From Cardinalis cardinalis (lineage: Eukaryota; Chordata; Aves; Passeriformes; Cardinalidae): 64,000 nt of DNA. This document shows, in pieces, positions 40,781-54,805 of the stretch; position 1 is the stretch's first letter, and each line of letters starts with the position of its first letter. The notes under the pieces were generated by a model. It worked only from the letters and a program-made list of their open reading frames with translations. It searched no databases and was not told the DNA's origin. The translations under genes and the position numbers were made by a program. The stretch covers positions 1,790,062-1,854,061 of the forward strand of contig JACDOX010000031.1 of assembly GCA_014549065.1 (NCBI GenBank). The letters run 5' to 3'.

Positions 40781-41634
40781 TGTGCTGGTTTTGGAGGGAA
40801 TAGAATTAATTTTTTTTTCACAGTAGCTGGTATGGGTCTATATTCTGGATTTCTGATGGAAGCAAGATTGATACCATGATGTTTTAGTTGTTGCTGAGNA
40901 GTGCTTANACAGAGCCAAGGCCATCTCTGCTCCTCACCCCACCCCACCAGTGATGGGGCTGANGGTACATGAGATGTTGGGAAGGGACAGAGCTGGGACA
41001 ACGGATCCCAGCTGAGCCAAGACATATCCTTTACTGTCTGGTGTCACACCAGCATGTAAAGCTGGAGGAAAAAAAGAGAAAGGGGAACATTTAGAGTGAT
41101 GGTGTCTGTCATCCCATTGCACAAGTCCCATACCTTCTTGGTGATTTCTCATTTGCATCACCTCACAGCACTGCCTCCTTCTTCTTCAAAGCACAGCCAA
41201 CAAACTCCANCNCCCTTTTNAACTACCTAACCCACCCTTTTGTAGCACTCATCCTCATTGGACNCAGCTGTGGCCTGTTAAGGGCAGGGCTGTTCCCAAT
41301 CTTTGGTGATTGGTGCAGCTGCAACTCCTCAGGAGTGAGACTGCCTTCTGCGCCATTCTCTTACATGCTATCCCTCCTCAGCAAGTTATCATTTTGTGTG
41401 GTGAGGCCCTGCTTCCCTGAGGATGGCTGAACACCTCCCTGCCCATGGGAAGCAGTGAATGAATTCCTTGCTGTGAATTAATTCCTTGCTTTCCCTGTTA
41501 AACTGTCCTATCTCAACCCATGAGTCTTCTCACTTTTACTCCTTCTAGTGTCTCCCCCGTCCTGCAGGTGGGGCAGGCAGTGAGCAGCTGTTTGGGGTGA
41601 GCTGCCTGCTGGGATTAAACCACAGCCCATCACA
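40781..41634 (+). mobile_element. Solo LTR, avian ERV (ERVL-like), copy 1, interrupted
   Basis: It begins TGTGCTGGTTTTGG and follows the same order of blocks as the LTRs at 56703 and 61249. These are the 'agctggtatgggtct' block, the 'gttttagttgttgctga' block, 'agagctgggacaacg', then 'gatggctgaacacctccctg' and the 'ccctgttaaactgtc' polyadenylation-signal region. It ends in 'gctgggattaaaccacag' and nearby CA. An unrelated block of about 260-270 bp at about 41127-41396 splits it, and subtracting this gives about 585 bp. No internal retroviral genes adjoin, so it is a solo LTR left by recombination. I see no exact target-site duplication. The name of the family is inferred from memory of bird LTRs. 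Confidence 0.75.
41127..41396. mobile_element. Unclassified insertion nested in LTR copy 1
   Basis: Alignment by eye of LTR copy 1 with copy 3 shows matching sequence up to about 41126 ('ggtgtctgtcatcccattg') and again from about 41396 ('tggtgaggccctgct'). The DNA between has no counterpart. On the minus strand it reads like the U3 part of another avian LTR, with a GCTACAAAAGGG segment that could be a decayed TATA region. The five bases CAAGT occur at 41122-41126 and 41382-41386, a possible but weak target duplication. The strand and family are not established. Confidence 0.5.
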
Positions 41635-42171
41635 AAATTTGGACAGATGTTTGACACAATAATACAGCAGACTAATAAATGTGAGGTACAAATTAGGCAC
41701 TTCCTTTTACTCTTCAAAGAACTGTTCAGACTGATAACAGACAGCAGCTAACCACACTTATTACAAGGTCATGGTGCAGACAAAGGCTTATAAATGAGGT
41801 AATAGAGCTAAGTGAAAAATATATTATTTTCCTGGTGACATTTCAAAGAAATACTGCAACGTCACAAATTAAATGCTAAAACAAAGATATGCTTAACTCT
41901 GTAAGATACCCAAGCAAGTCTTTACTGTATTGCAATAAACATTTTGCAGGTAAAATGGACTGTAAATAAAACATTCATTTCAATGCATTGGTTCTTTAAT
42001 CATAGGATTACTAGAGGTCTGGCATGGCTCAGAGGATTAAAAAGGTGCTGAACTTCACTAATATTAAATGTAGGCCCAGGCAATTGACTTTGCAAATATA
42101 CGGCCAACCTGCACTGCATTTGGTAGTAACTAGATTGTAAGTAGATCTTGGATAGTAATAAATTGCACTTG
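41635..42171. other. Unique AT-rich DNA between LTR and CR1
   Basis: Nothing gene-like or repeat-like is recognised between LTR copy 1 and the CR1 that follows. Confidence 0.5.
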
Positions 42172-43025
42172 GAGAGTGGTGGTCAACAGCTCAGAGTCCT
42201 GATGGACATCAGTGACAAGCAGTGTCCCTGAGGGGGCCCATACTGTTTAAACTTGTTTAATATCTTCATTAATGACATAGACAAAGAGTTCAAGTGCACC
42301 CTCAGCAAATTTGCAGATGACATGAGGCTGAGCAGTGCAGTTGGCACACCTGAGGGATGNAGTGACATTCAGAGGGACCTGGACAAACTCGAGAACTGAG
42401 CCATGGGAATCTCATGAGGTTCAATAGGACCAAGTGCAAGGTGCTGCACCTGGACTAGAGCAACCACCGGTACCAACACAGGCTGGGGAATGAGCAGATG
42501 GAGAGTCCGGCCAAGAAGGACTTGGGAGTGCTGGTATACGTGTGGCTTAACGTGATCCAGCAACGTCCCCAGCGCAAGGAGGACATGGACCTGATGGAGC
42601 GTGTCCAGAGGAGGCCACCAAGATGTTTGGAGAGATGGAACACCTCTCCCATGAGGAAGGCTGAGAGAATTGGGATTTTTCAGCCAATTCAGCCTATCAG
42701 TACCCGAAGAGAGCCTGTGAGAAAGATGGAGAGAGACTTTTTACAGGGGCTTGCTGTGACAGGACAAGGGAAATGGCTTTAAACTGAAAGAGAGGAGGTT
42801 TACAGCCAATATGAGGAAGAATTCTTTGCTGTGTGGGTGGTGAGGCATTGGAACAGATTGCTCAAAGTTGGGAATGCTCCATCCCTGGAGTTGTACAAGG
42901 CCAGGTTGGATGGGACTCTGAGCAACCTGGTCAAGTGAAAGATGTCCCTCTCTGTGGCAGAGGGCTTGGAACCAGATTTTCTTTAAGGTCCCTTCCAACC
43001 CAAACCATTTTATGATTCTGTGAAG
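42172..43025 (+). mobile_element. CR1 LINE fragment with FADD box and intact 3' end
   Basis: Sense strand. The degenerate SGVPQGSILGP-like region starts near 42215, followed by 'aatatcttcattaatgacat' (NIFINDI). The codons for FADDMRL lie at about 42310-42330, the catalytic FADD box of the reverse transcriptase. The later thumb and C-terminal blocks 'tgcaaggtgctgcacctgga' (42436-42455) and 'aaggacttgggagtgctggt' follow. The 3' untranslated end reaches the canonical terminus 'cattttatgattctgtgaag' at 43005-43024. Several frameshifts and stops interrupt the frame, so it is dead. About 850 bases are retained. Confidence 0.93.
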
Positions 43026-46000
43026 TAGAATTCTCTCTACTGGCTGTTGAGTGACCAGCATAAAGCACATCTGACAGAGCCATGGAGGACACATGGTCAT
43101 GCTCTCAAACCCTTAGTGCTAAGCTCAGAACGCCCGTAACTCATAAGCTCAAAAACCAAATATTTGTGAATAAAGGTACAGTAGAATAAGGTTTCAGTTG
43201 CAAAGCAAGCAGGAATAGGTTTCATTACTGAGGTCCTTTGATGAGACTTCTTTTAGCCCATAGCTCAGAATCTCTGACAGCAGTATCATGGCACCTCTGT
43301 TCAGCACAGGCTGTCTTGCCTTATATTGAAATATATGCATATGTTTTTAGAAATAGCTTGGATTTTGTTGTTTTAACTGATTGTCAATTCAATGAGAGAA
43401 TATATTTGAAATAGAATGGCAAAAAAAACCAATTTTATTCCTTTTAGAAAGATGCTGAACTTCCATTTTGCATAAAATAATTCACATTTAAAGGTCAGAG
43501 ATTATCATTTTAAGACAAATCCATAGAAGGAACTTAGAGGCTTAAAAACCATGTGATGAAGTAACGTGATGTAATAAAATGTCTCCTGAGAATGATCTGC
43601 ATTGTCACAGTAAAGNGAGATGTCTCAGAATGGAATTGGAAACAGCCAGCATGCTAAGCAGGCAAGTGTCTAGACTTAACTAAAAGACATCTCAAATCCC
43701 ACTGCTCAAGCTCAGGGTCTTCCATCTGCATAATGTTCTCTTGAAAATATAGGTTCACATTATTTATTTCAATGAACTTTGTGTGAATGCAAATGACTTT
43801 TTAAAGTGATGGCACTTTTAGTGACACCACTGTCACTACTCAACAAGCCTCATACTTACCTGACTGCTAAAAGTAAAATCATGTCAGCCTTACAGCACAA
43901 TAGTCAGATTTTGAACCTTCAATGATTATTCTTGGCATTTCTATGTTGTAGTGTTACTTTCTTTACTAATTTCTTGATTCCCAAAGCTTTGAACTGCTTT
44001 CAGGTTTGCCATGGGGCAGGACAGAGTTTGCTGTTAAGACATTGCCACAAAACTAATAGATTCTGCCTCCTTCAAACACATCACTGAGTCAGTCACACAG
44101 GTTGGGTGGATGGCAACTCTTCTGGGTCACTGAAAAAGAATTATTTCCTCTCCTCCTTCTAGCTCTCTTCAGTAAGAAAGGAGACATTTTCAACCAAGTT
44201 TTAAGAGAAGCCTGATTCATTATGTTTGTGGGAACTACTCCAAAAGCTCTTTTGATACGTGAGTTGTGTGTTAGTGGTGGATATGCAAAGGTCATGAGAA
44301 CTCATTTTTTAGGGCCTCTAAGTAAGGTAATAAATTCTGCTGGATGTAATGCATCTTAAATGGAAACCATTTCTAATCAGATGGTTTGAGGAAAGTGTAG
44401 GCAGTATGGAAATATTTGTGTAGGCACGTAGATANATGCAATAGTACACTTGCATTTTAAAAAAGTTGGCAGATTTTCTTTGAAATTGCTTTATGGTGGA
44501 AGGATATGATATGTACTTATCTCCAAAAAAACCGAAAATATTTCAATTGCATTAATTTCAGAACAGGGCATCCTAAATATGATGAGATAAAAGAAAATTT
44601 GATGCAAATGAAAGAAGAAAAAGGCAAACACATATCTGCTCATACTCTAAGATTTATTATATGTGTGGCTTACTTGCAATGATACTGTCCTAGTATTTAT
44701 CTAACTTAGAGTAAAAAAAAACCCCATACTTGTACTTATGTTTGCTCTCCAGTTAATACCAAGGAAGTAGTCAATACTCATTCAATTAATTTTGCTACAC
44801 TCCATGTTTTCTTTTATTGGAGTACAAATACAAAGGCAGAGGAAATCTGAGTTTGATATGAGTTTAAATCACTCGTGTTTGAAATGGTTTGTAGCTTTGA
44901 AAAGCTCCATTACAACTTTTAACATATCACCAAATTTTGGTCAGAAAACAGANGAAGAGCTGGCCAGATATTTATCAGAATGATTTTCTAAAAACAAATT
45001 TTGTGTTNTAGCTATTAGTTCTCCCTTTTTTAATATCTCACGGTTAATGAAGCAAGTGACTAAGTATGTTATCATTGTTATTTTAAAAGACAAATTTTGC
45101 TGGCTAACTCTTATTTTCTTCTTTTCTTAATGCAGCAAGAATATGCACATGCAGTATGCCAGTTTCTAGAACACAGTTTTGAAGACATGCTTTCCCTCAN
45201 AAAAAGAGAATTTGGTATTGAACCCACAACCATTAGCATGTAGTGCCATTTTAGCTGCTTCATAGCATATGCTGCATCCACACCAGGTTGGTAGGTANGA
45301 CACAAACTTTTGGAAGGCTGCTTCTTTTTGAAAAGCCTTCTGTGGGACTGCTTGGATTCATGCTTCTGGTTTCATACTTTAAAAATGCACTACTCTCACG
45401 GTTTCAGAATTTTTCAACTAAGAACAAAATAAACGTGGAAAAATAAACAACAAAATAAAGCGTGGAAAATGATCAGGTTTGTTTTATGAGCAAAGAAAGG
45501 AGAATCCCATGGGACTCCAAGGAGGCTCCAGGGCAGGGCGAGTTCACCGCGAGCATCCTCCTGGTTGATGTGCATGGTAACAGGTCTCACCACCATAACC
45601 AAAACATTTTATTCCCATGTGTTTTCTAGGAGAGCATTTGCTGCACCAAGAGAGGAAAGCCAGGCAGTACCAGAGCTGTACCCAGCACAGTGCTGTCACC
45701 TGCATGGCCAAGTTTATAGAAATACCATGCAGCCATTTCTCTGCTCTGNGGCTGGATAAACCCATGTTTTGGGGCTGATCATTATTTCCTTCCTTGTGTT
45801 CACAGTAGCACATGGATGCCATCATGATTGATAGCATTTACAGCTGTGCAGATTAAAAAGTCAAATACCTGGATTATTATTTATTATAATTGTAATTCAT
45901 AATGATTTATGTAATATTTGCAATTCAGTACTCTTCCTTTAGATTTCTGTTTCTTATTTCATAAAACAAGTCTATCAATCATAGTAATTATATACCACTG

Positions 46001-49000
46001 TTTCAGTTCTGAAAGAAAGTCTTGGGACTGTAATTTTAACAATTTCTNTGACAGACAAACATTAATTTATTGACAGCAGGAGTATCAACCTGGAAGAATG
46101 ATTGAGGTGCTCATAGTAAAAATTATAAAATAAATTCCCCAATTCCTGTGCCTTTTCCTTAATGTTAATGTCAAAAAGTATTTAAATATTTTTGTATGGA
46201 TGATTATTTAGAATATTTAAATGGATATTGTCTGTAGTTTTGTGCTCANTTTTGGTTGAAACAGCACACCAGAGCCCCATGCAGACATGATTCATCGGTT
46301 TACTGTGTTAAGAAAATAATAAATGCTAAGTAATTTGTATTATTTAAATATATANCTTTATATAAGCTATAATTAACAAAACATTGACTAAAAAGCTCCA
46401 TGTGGTATTCCATAGAAATTACCTATATTTTAAAATGACTGCAAATGAAAATACAGAGACCATCTCATTAAACTTCACTAATTTGCAAACAGTCTTTAGG
46501 CACTATGGTACAACCTACACATTAAATTAGTCTTTTAAATATTCATAGATCTAAATTAGGTATTTGGAATAATTTCCATTTTGAGTTTTAATATGAATAT
46601 TGAAATCCCAAGGCAACTTGCATGTTTAAAACATATTTCAAATTTACTGATAACTTCTTAAAAGTGCAGTAAGCTGTTGAGTTAGAGCTTGGAACTTAAA
46701 CCATAAGCAAAGTGTTTAATAACATGACCCACATTTTAGAAGAGAAACTATGGATAGATGGTTAGTTGGTTTATAGATGAATCCTGTGGATGTTTTTGTC
46801 TCCCAGTTACAACCACAAAGTTCTCTTGTCTTGTTGTCTGTGTTGAATTAAAAAAAAAAGGAAAATCATTATTATATTTTACATAAACTTTAAATTCAAG
46901 TTGCTAGCTGGAAATGAGGAGGAATCATTACATGGGTTTCATCAAAGCCCCCTGAAAATGGGAAAGACAGGTTATGCTACATGGATCAGTTATGGTACAA
47001 AATGCAAGTGCAAAAATGACCACTTTTATAAGAATGTCTGCTTCAACTATGCAGTTNCAAACTGTCTCACAGCCCAAAGAAATTTTTAGGTCTATGCAGA
47101 ACATTTCAGCTGAAATTTAAAACTAGTTTTGTCAGGTCCAGCATGAAAATATTCTAAATTGACTACTCATATGTCTTAAACTTTTGCTGTAGAACATAAT
47201 GCAGAATACTGACAGAAAGACATCTGCAAGTTTTGAAAGAGATGCTGAAAATAAATTGGAAATTATTTAGGTTACCNTGCCCACACACCATGATAACTCA
47301 AGGTGATTTTGTTGCATAAACANCATGTCAGAAACTTCCCGGAAAAAAATACACCATGCAGTTGTTTCATTATTAATGCTGGCAAACTTTGTAACAAACC
47401 CACAGGGCAAATTCTGACAAACTAGGTGAGATGAAGGAGACAATTCATTTCCCCAGGTGATGGGCAGATGAGTTTTTAGACTACAGTGCCTTTCAGGAAG
47501 ATGGATAAGAACAAGATGTGAAAATTATCTATTTATTAAACTTTCAGAAGTTAAATACCCCAGAATGTGTTCAATAAAGATATGCTTTTTTCCNCCTCAA
47601 CTTTTTAACCAAAGACCTCATTCTTTGCATTCTTATAGTTTTTGATTAATTAGATTTTAGNAGAGGTCTTTGATACATCTTACAAATGCTTTGCAATATA
47701 ACTGAGTGTGAAAAAGGATTGTGATTTTTCATTATACCAGAATTTTCATTTTGTTACCCTTATGCTGGTTCACTCAGTCCCATCAAGGATGCTTAGCAGG
47801 GTGGCCTCTAGTTGCAAGCTTGACTAAAGCAGAGCTATCACATCTGCTTATTTACTTGTGTTCCAAACTGGAGCAGACTGGCAATGCAGTAATTGCTGAC
47901 ATATGAGCTCAGCACACGGGGATGTGGGCATTCTTCCTCAGCTAATGTGGTCCACATTATGTGGTCTCAGGTTGCAGGGAGTAAGGCTGCTTGCAAATTA
48001 CACCTCCCACTCTGCCTGGAACAAGGAATTTTGCAGCAACAGTGCCTTCCCAGAGAAAACTATTGATGCTTTAATTTTATTCATTTGTCTCCAGGATGCT
48101 TTCAAAAACTCTCCAAGGGAATCATTAATAGATTGCAGAAATCAGCTGTCACTTTAAAAGATCCTCCTTCCTCTTCTCCTCTGTAGGGACTAAAGATTTC
48201 TATTCAAGAAGGTCAGCTTTTTAGCTCCACCTCATGCAAAATTCTCACTAAACATAAATAAACGTAAATAAGATTCATTAATATAAGCTACTATTTTTAT
48301 ATTTTCATTTGGGTTTGTTTTATTTGATCAGGGGATGCCACATGCAGCAAGTCTCATTTCAATAACATGATTCAGCTTCTCTGCTGAAGCTTGGCATCAG
48401 ATTTTCAGAGATTTGAAACATAAAATATAGATATGTATCATCTTGTATATAAAATTTCTGCTTTCTTTTCATTATTAATGTGATTCCTAGAGAAAGCTAC
48501 AAGCTACCCAGCTGCTAAGTCACTAATGAAATCCTGCTAGCTAATTAATCAGAAGTAGTAGCTATGGGAATGGCAGACCTCTAAACATGTACTCTGAAAC
48601 ATTCTCTGTTCCTAAACTTTGGNATTGTCACAAAAGTCCTAATACAAGGACTCCTAAGAAAAATCCTTAACCAGCAAGGTAATTCTGACCCAGAATCAGG
48701 GGTTATGATAGGATACAGGTCTGCTCACTCTTCTAGNTTGGTGCTGTGAGCCTTATCCTAAAAGGGAGATGGGTTTGAACTGCCTGAGGGACCCCACAAA
48801 TCTCCCAGCTCAGCTCTTCAACATTTTCTCACCCCAACTGGGTACTTAAGAGCTGCCTCCCACACCTTTTGCTTCTAACTNCTAATGCAATGATTGTTTC
48901 AAGAGAATTACTGAAGATATTACTTAATTGCTAATGTTCCCAGCCTAGCAAGAATATGCCCTGTACATAGAAACAGACATAAATTGAGGAGAGATACTAA

Positions 49001-51295
49001 GTAACTGTATTTTCTGGTCTATTCAACTCCAAGATGTAATAGGAAATAATCTGTCTTAACATTGTTGGATTCTAGTTTTCTTTAAAATCTTCTTGTAGTT
49101 AGGAGCTACATAAATAAAAGGTGAAAGGAAATTATTTAGTAATTATTAGCACAACAAAATTTTACATATTAGGGATTACTCCCTTATCTAATCAGAAAAT
49201 GGTAAAGAAGCTGGATAGACAGACATCTTATAATTTGAGGCTTTAACAGGGAAATAGTAACTCATGCAAAAATTTACATAGAAAAAGAAATATTTAACCA
49301 AAGATTTTAGTTTGATCAGGTTCCTGAAGATAGGCCTATTTAGTCTGTTCACTCTACTCAGCTACTGAAGAACAGTCTCTTTGCAAGCTCTATATTAAAC
49401 TGCAGCCTTATTTACATTTTACAACATTTCTTGCAAATGAGATCTCACAGTGGATGCTTGGCTCAGTCAAATATTTTNCAAGAACCTAGAAGGCACTCAT
49501 CAACAGATGTTTTGCTCAGTCAAGTTTTTATCTCATGGTTCCGTGTTCATGAAGGATTTCTTATTAGAATGGATATTTGTATGTATGACATGTCCTCTAA
49601 TCACAAGTGCAGTAAAGCATGTGTGAGCAAACTAATTTGTGGGCAGCAACTACTTGTTACTTCTTGAGACTTTAATTAGGAAACAAAAATGACATCTTAC
49701 GATTTGAGTTGCCAGAATCATAGACAATCATGAACAGCAAGTCAGAAAATTTGGCAGTAGCTTGGCTAACCTTGACTGATACACTTATGCAAATTACGAT
49801 GCTTATAAATAAACAACAGAAAAATTTTAATTTAATCTAAAATTTAATTGCTTAAGACAATNTATATAAATATAAATCACTATCAACCAAGAATATATTA
49901 ATAAAATAAAGCCATGAGAAAGAAAATAGTTCTTTTGTTATGTAACAGAAATGTTTAACTAAACACACAAACCTTTATTTATAGCCAACAGAAATACCAA
50001 CTCATTTCACAGGGTGATACTTGGATCATCAGAAGATGTTAATCTGATATCANCATGGCACCTTTCTCCTAACAAACTTTACAAAGCACATATCACACCA
50101 GGAATGTGTGTATCATTTCATGCCAAGAGCACCCNAATCTGCTGTGTCCCATCTCACAAACTGTGGAAAATATTCTGTAGGTACTGCATGAGAGAATTCA
50201 AATTAATTCAGGCTGGATAGAGGCAGAATTATTGCAAGTATCAACATATTTTATACATACAGTCTAACAGTCTTTTACTTGCTGTAGTCGCCACAGGATC
50301 TTAAAAAAATTCCACCTGCTTTGATCAGATTACAGGAGTCAATCACATCTCCTTTGCACTACATCCCGGTNAAAGCAGCTCAATCTCTTACCAACAGGAT
50401 ATTCTGTTTAAACTGATTAAAAACTGCAAGAAAATGTCTTTCATTTCAAGGGAAAAAATACTTCTGAAATACATTCATCATTATTATTTGGTACTACTGA
50501 ATAAGTCCACAAAATCTTACCTTGTCCTTTAACTAAAGCTAAAATTCCCCTTTCAAAACAGCAGTGGGGAGAATCACAGGCAGGCTTATAACGATAGAAG
50601 GTGGCAACATGCCACTATTCTTTTGTTGTCATTGGCAAGAACACAATCATGTGCCCTTTAATCTTTGTTATTCAGCCTGCTGCTCATATGGATAACACAA
50701 TCAACCTCTTCTTTCAATCAAAGGAATAGGGACAGAATCGGCTGCACTGAGAGAGGTGCCAGGACCAGACTAAACTTGTGAAATCCAAATACTCTGTAAA
50801 AATCTAGAGCGATAAAAGATGTCTTTGTTTTGCTGTTGATTTACAAGATATCCATAATGTGGCACAAATTAATTTCCTAGGTAATAATTGTAACTTATTC
50901 GTGAGTTTTTTTCATGCATCACCAAATACAGTGTGCACTTACTGCATTATGAGTAGTAATAATATTAATACAAATAGCAATACACTTGAAAAGTTTCATA
51001 TATTCACCCTTACAGATTTTTGTTTTGTAGCTTTCCTAGTGCTCAGTCCCATTTAAGCCTGTTGTCTAATACTAAAGAACTAGAAACCCTGGTGAATTCC
51101 ATGAAATATTTCAAGATTCCTTGTCTGTTTTTTTATCTCATCTGAGATTTTTCAAAAATAGTAAAATCTGAGCACTTGATAACTGCTAATGGAATCTCTT
51201 GTTGACTTTCAAAAGGCAGTTAGAAATAGTTTCAGGCAATGGACAGACCTCTCTGCTTCTGTGCTTCTACTAGCTTCTTTTAAAGGATTATTGTA
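43026..51295. other. Long unique AT-rich stretch, no gene recognised
   Basis: Over 8 kb show no named repeat, RNA gene or convincing exon. A patch at about 45520-45800 is GC-richer and has overlapping open frames on both strands without motifs. The region at 48470-48560 has closely packed TAATTA-like and TGATT-like motifs and might be a conserved regulatory element, but this is speculation without an alignment. Confidence 0.45.
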
Positions 51296-51346
51296 CCATA
51301 TCATATCATATCATATCATCATATCATGTCATATCATGTCATATTT
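51296..51346. repeat. (ATCAT)n pentanucleotide microsatellite
   Basis: Repeats of CATAT/ATCAT with CATGT variants. It translates into His/Ile/Ser peptides in all plus-strand frames, which is an artefact. It is imperfect and about ten units long. Confidence 0.92.
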
Positions 51347-54300
51347 ATTATATTATGAAAAGGGGATTAGGGTTAGGTTCAGGGGAAGGGAATCAGTGCT
51401 GCTGGTCACCCTTAAGTAGAACAGAGCTCAGACCTCGATGCAGAGTGCAGGAAGAGCTGCCTGAATTGAGAGCAGTGAACAGCCATCCTAAAAAAAGCTG
51501 CATNTTTTAAACCCTGCTCTTTTGTGCATGAAATCCCATGCATCCACATGGGATTCACAGTCCAGACCTTTATAGTAAGAATAGAGTGTTTCCAAGAGTG
51601 TGTGTCTCTATGTATTAACCTTTTAGATGGAGCCTTTAGATGTAGAAGGCCCATGGTTTTTTTCACTTGTGTGCCTGAGATCAGNGATGCTTTGGCTGAT
51701 ACTGTCCAGCAATTCAGCACCTTGATCAACTGGAATTACTCAGGGTACCAGAGGTGATATGGGGGCTGTGCAGTTGATGGGAATAAGTAACTTTCACAGG
51801 AGTGAAAAGACAGTCATGTAAAGGCACGCACAAAAAGATGCCGTCACACTGCAGATTAGACAGATATGGTCACAAAGGACCTAGAAAATCTGACTCTTCA
51901 TACAGAGTAGGCAGCTAATTAGATAGGAAACTTGTCTTTTTCATAAGAACAACCACCAGTACAGTTTCCCTTAGATAGGTCTTTGATTAAAAAATTGTAC
52001 AGGTGCCTCCAGCCTCTGGATTACTGAGCTGACATCTTCTATACCTTTCCCCTTTTTGGCTGCAATATATCCTGGTTTCAAGGAGAAAGGAGGCACCACT
52101 CCCCAGACAAACTAAGACACTTTGATAGGGGTGAAGGTGTCCTCATGAAAGGACCTATGTGCAAATGAATCACCTCAGGCTGGAGATGATAGGAGCTCAG
52201 GTTTCCCAGTTCTTTTGTAAGTGTTACAGTGATGAGCCTTCAGCAGAAAAAAAGGGCCCTGTTGTGCCCATTGTGGTTTTTGACAATGAAAACATTGACC
52301 TTTGTGCATGACTCAGGACAATTTGCATGGATTAAGTTTGACTAAAATGCTTGGATGCTTGGGTTTCTCTAGGGGACTTGGGTAGAGTTTAGTGACCTCA
52401 CAGTCTAGTATCTCAATTAGATAGGGAGCTTAAAGACAGAGACATCATGTAAGTTCTGGGTAGCTCTTTAAAGAGCTCTTGTATCATCAAATTTCATTCA
52501 GTTCTTGTTAGGAGCTGGGCAAGTCTTGGGACAATACAGTCTCAATTGCCCATGGCACTGATTATTACTTACAAGTATTATACACACATAATAGTTATGC
52601 TTATATTTAGAATATATTTAGAATATTTTCCTTGTAAGGAAACAAAACTTATTCTCTCTTCAGATTTTCCACAAAATGTAGTGGCATAGAGTTGGTACAG
52701 AACAAAACAAACAAAAAAACCAACCAACCAAAACAAAACAAAACAAGCAGTCAATGGACCATCATTTTCCTTACATGTCATATTCTAAAAATCAGAGAAG
52801 TTACTGATCTGTCAAATGTTAAGCTTGTGCTTCAGAGATTTCACTAACAAAAGTAGTCTGTAGATAATTTTTCAGTTTTTGCATTTTATTTTACTAGTTT
52901 CAACTTCACAGGCAAGTTTCAACACAAAAGAAATATTAGTAACTATACATGGAAGTTAGGTGTCAAAAGAATATCAGAATTGAAACACTACCATGTTGTG
53001 CATATGATCCTAAATATGATGTCATTATTTAATTGCTCATTAAAAAATCTGCCATTGGAATTTAGCTAAAACATGTTTACAAAGAAAATGGAACAAAACA
53101 GACTTCACAGACAGATGCCATTCAATTCTAGTTACAAATGCATATACTTTATACAATCACAATTCAGTATTGTTCCATTTGGATTAACTGTGAATATGAA
53201 ATGTTCATTATTTGGATATGCCAATCTTGATAGTTCTTGGTAATAGATCAATAGAAATAGAAATAGAAAAGCCTGAATAAAAGCTAAAACCTCACTGAGT
53301 CCTTGTCTAGGCTATACCTTGTTTGAACACCCTCCCAGTGTCTACTATACTTCCCAATACTAATGCAGTGAAAACATTCTGAAGATGATTCAGTACCATT
53401 TCCCAGAGCCTTGCAAGAAGATTTACAATCAAGACAAATTATGTAAATACAATCTCTGTTCTAACTAAGAAAATGCTAATACTTCCTACTTGCCTTAAAA
53501 CAATTTAAATAATTTGTGTGCAGTTCACCTTCATCTTTATGCCATTGTATACAGAGCTAATCATGCTCATACTAAATATTTTACACTCCTCTGGCTCTTG
53601 TGTGACTCATGGTGGAGCAAACTAATTTTTTTAGGAAGAACTCTCCCTAGAACATCAACACAAGGGGTAAAAATGCTTATGGTAGCAAAGGCCTGACATT
53701 TAAATACATGACAGCTTTCATAAGAGCAGACTTTCAATTCCAGAAATAGATAAAAATCTAGCTTAATTCTAGGTCTGTTGGTCTGAGATCATAGGCAGTC
53801 TGTCGTCTCTGGAAGCTTATCTATGGTGCAAACTCACTTTCATTCCTCTAATGACAGCTGGGTAACTTCACAGCTCCCTCATACCCTCTCACATATTTGC
53901 ATGTTATGGACCTAACACTGAAGCATTCAACACTTTGCTAAAATGCTTTTATTACTACTCTGTCTAGTCTAATTTAAGACTGACCACTACAGTGCAATAG
54001 ATCTCAAACTCTAGGCATTTTTCCAGATAATCTTCTAAATTTCATTAATTTCCTTCATTTTGCTGAGTAACTCTGTCTCTAGATTTCAGTCTGCTCAGAT
54101 ATCTAGAGATAACCAACTCCTCAATTTTAAACACTCCATATTGCAAATGTATGAAAATTTAAATACATGTCTAGAAATTGTACAAATTTATACAGTATAT
54201 TAATAATTACTTAGATATGCATTTATTACTTTTTCCTTTGTTTATACAAATACATTTCTAAGGCCAGGGTCTGGAACGTTATAGAGGCGGACCTGACCTC

Positions 54301-54690
54301 AAGCAANGGCCTAATCGTTTCCTAAACCCCAGGAAGTTATCAGCTAAGCCAAATTCACTCTACGTGTTTGACAAGGGAGTGGCCCCACTCTCCTGGAGAC
54401 AGAAAGCAGTACTGTAATATTCACAGCAGTACTTCACCAGTATCACCAGTTTAGTAGCTTGAGGTTCCAGCAAATGCAGTAGCCATCAACTAGAAATAAA
54501 TAGGGCATTGAATTTCTGACANAAGCTACCTTTCTTGGCTGTTGAAGAAGGGACATCCAAGAATAAAAGATTTTGCCTCATTTCGCTTAATCTTTTTTGA
54601 AGAAATGAAAAATGAAGCTTATGGTACTATGATGCACAGCAGAAGACAACAGCAAAAATGGAGCATCCACTGCTAAATGATGAAACAGGT
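51347..54690. other. Unique DNA, no gene recognised
   Basis: A short telomere-like TTAGGGTTAGG occurs at 51367-51377. The block at 52070-52150 contains 'cctggtttcaaggagaaagg' and 'gaggcaccactccc' and could be a remnant of an unidentified LTR. An A/C-rich low-complexity tract runs at 52701-52747 and a short (ATAGAA)n at 53249-53270. No exon is supported. Confidence 0.45.
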
Positions 54691-54805
54691 GGAAGAGAAA
54701 ANNAAGAGAAGAGAAGAGAAGAGAAGAGAAGAGAAGAGAAGAGAAGAGAAGAGAAGAGAAGAGAAGAGAAGAGAAGAGAAGAGAAGAGAAGAGAAGAGAA
54801 GAGAT
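54691..54805. repeat. (AGAAG)n pentanucleotide microsatellite, second copy
   Basis: About twenty perfect AGAAG units follow a short imperfect head containing two Ns at 54702-54703. It is the same unit and orientation as the array at 2820-2895. The open frame reading Arg-Glu-Glu-Lys-Arg is an artefact of the unit. The array length is probably uncertain, since long pure arrays and Ns often mark collapsed assembly. Confidence 0.97.

Noticed and set aside
51296..51346. CRISPR-like array
   Set aside because: The repeat unit is five bases with no spacers, and the host is a vertebrate.
51367..51377. Interstitial telomeric repeat TTAGGGTTAGG
   Set aside because: Fewer than two full units, expected by chance in 64 kb.
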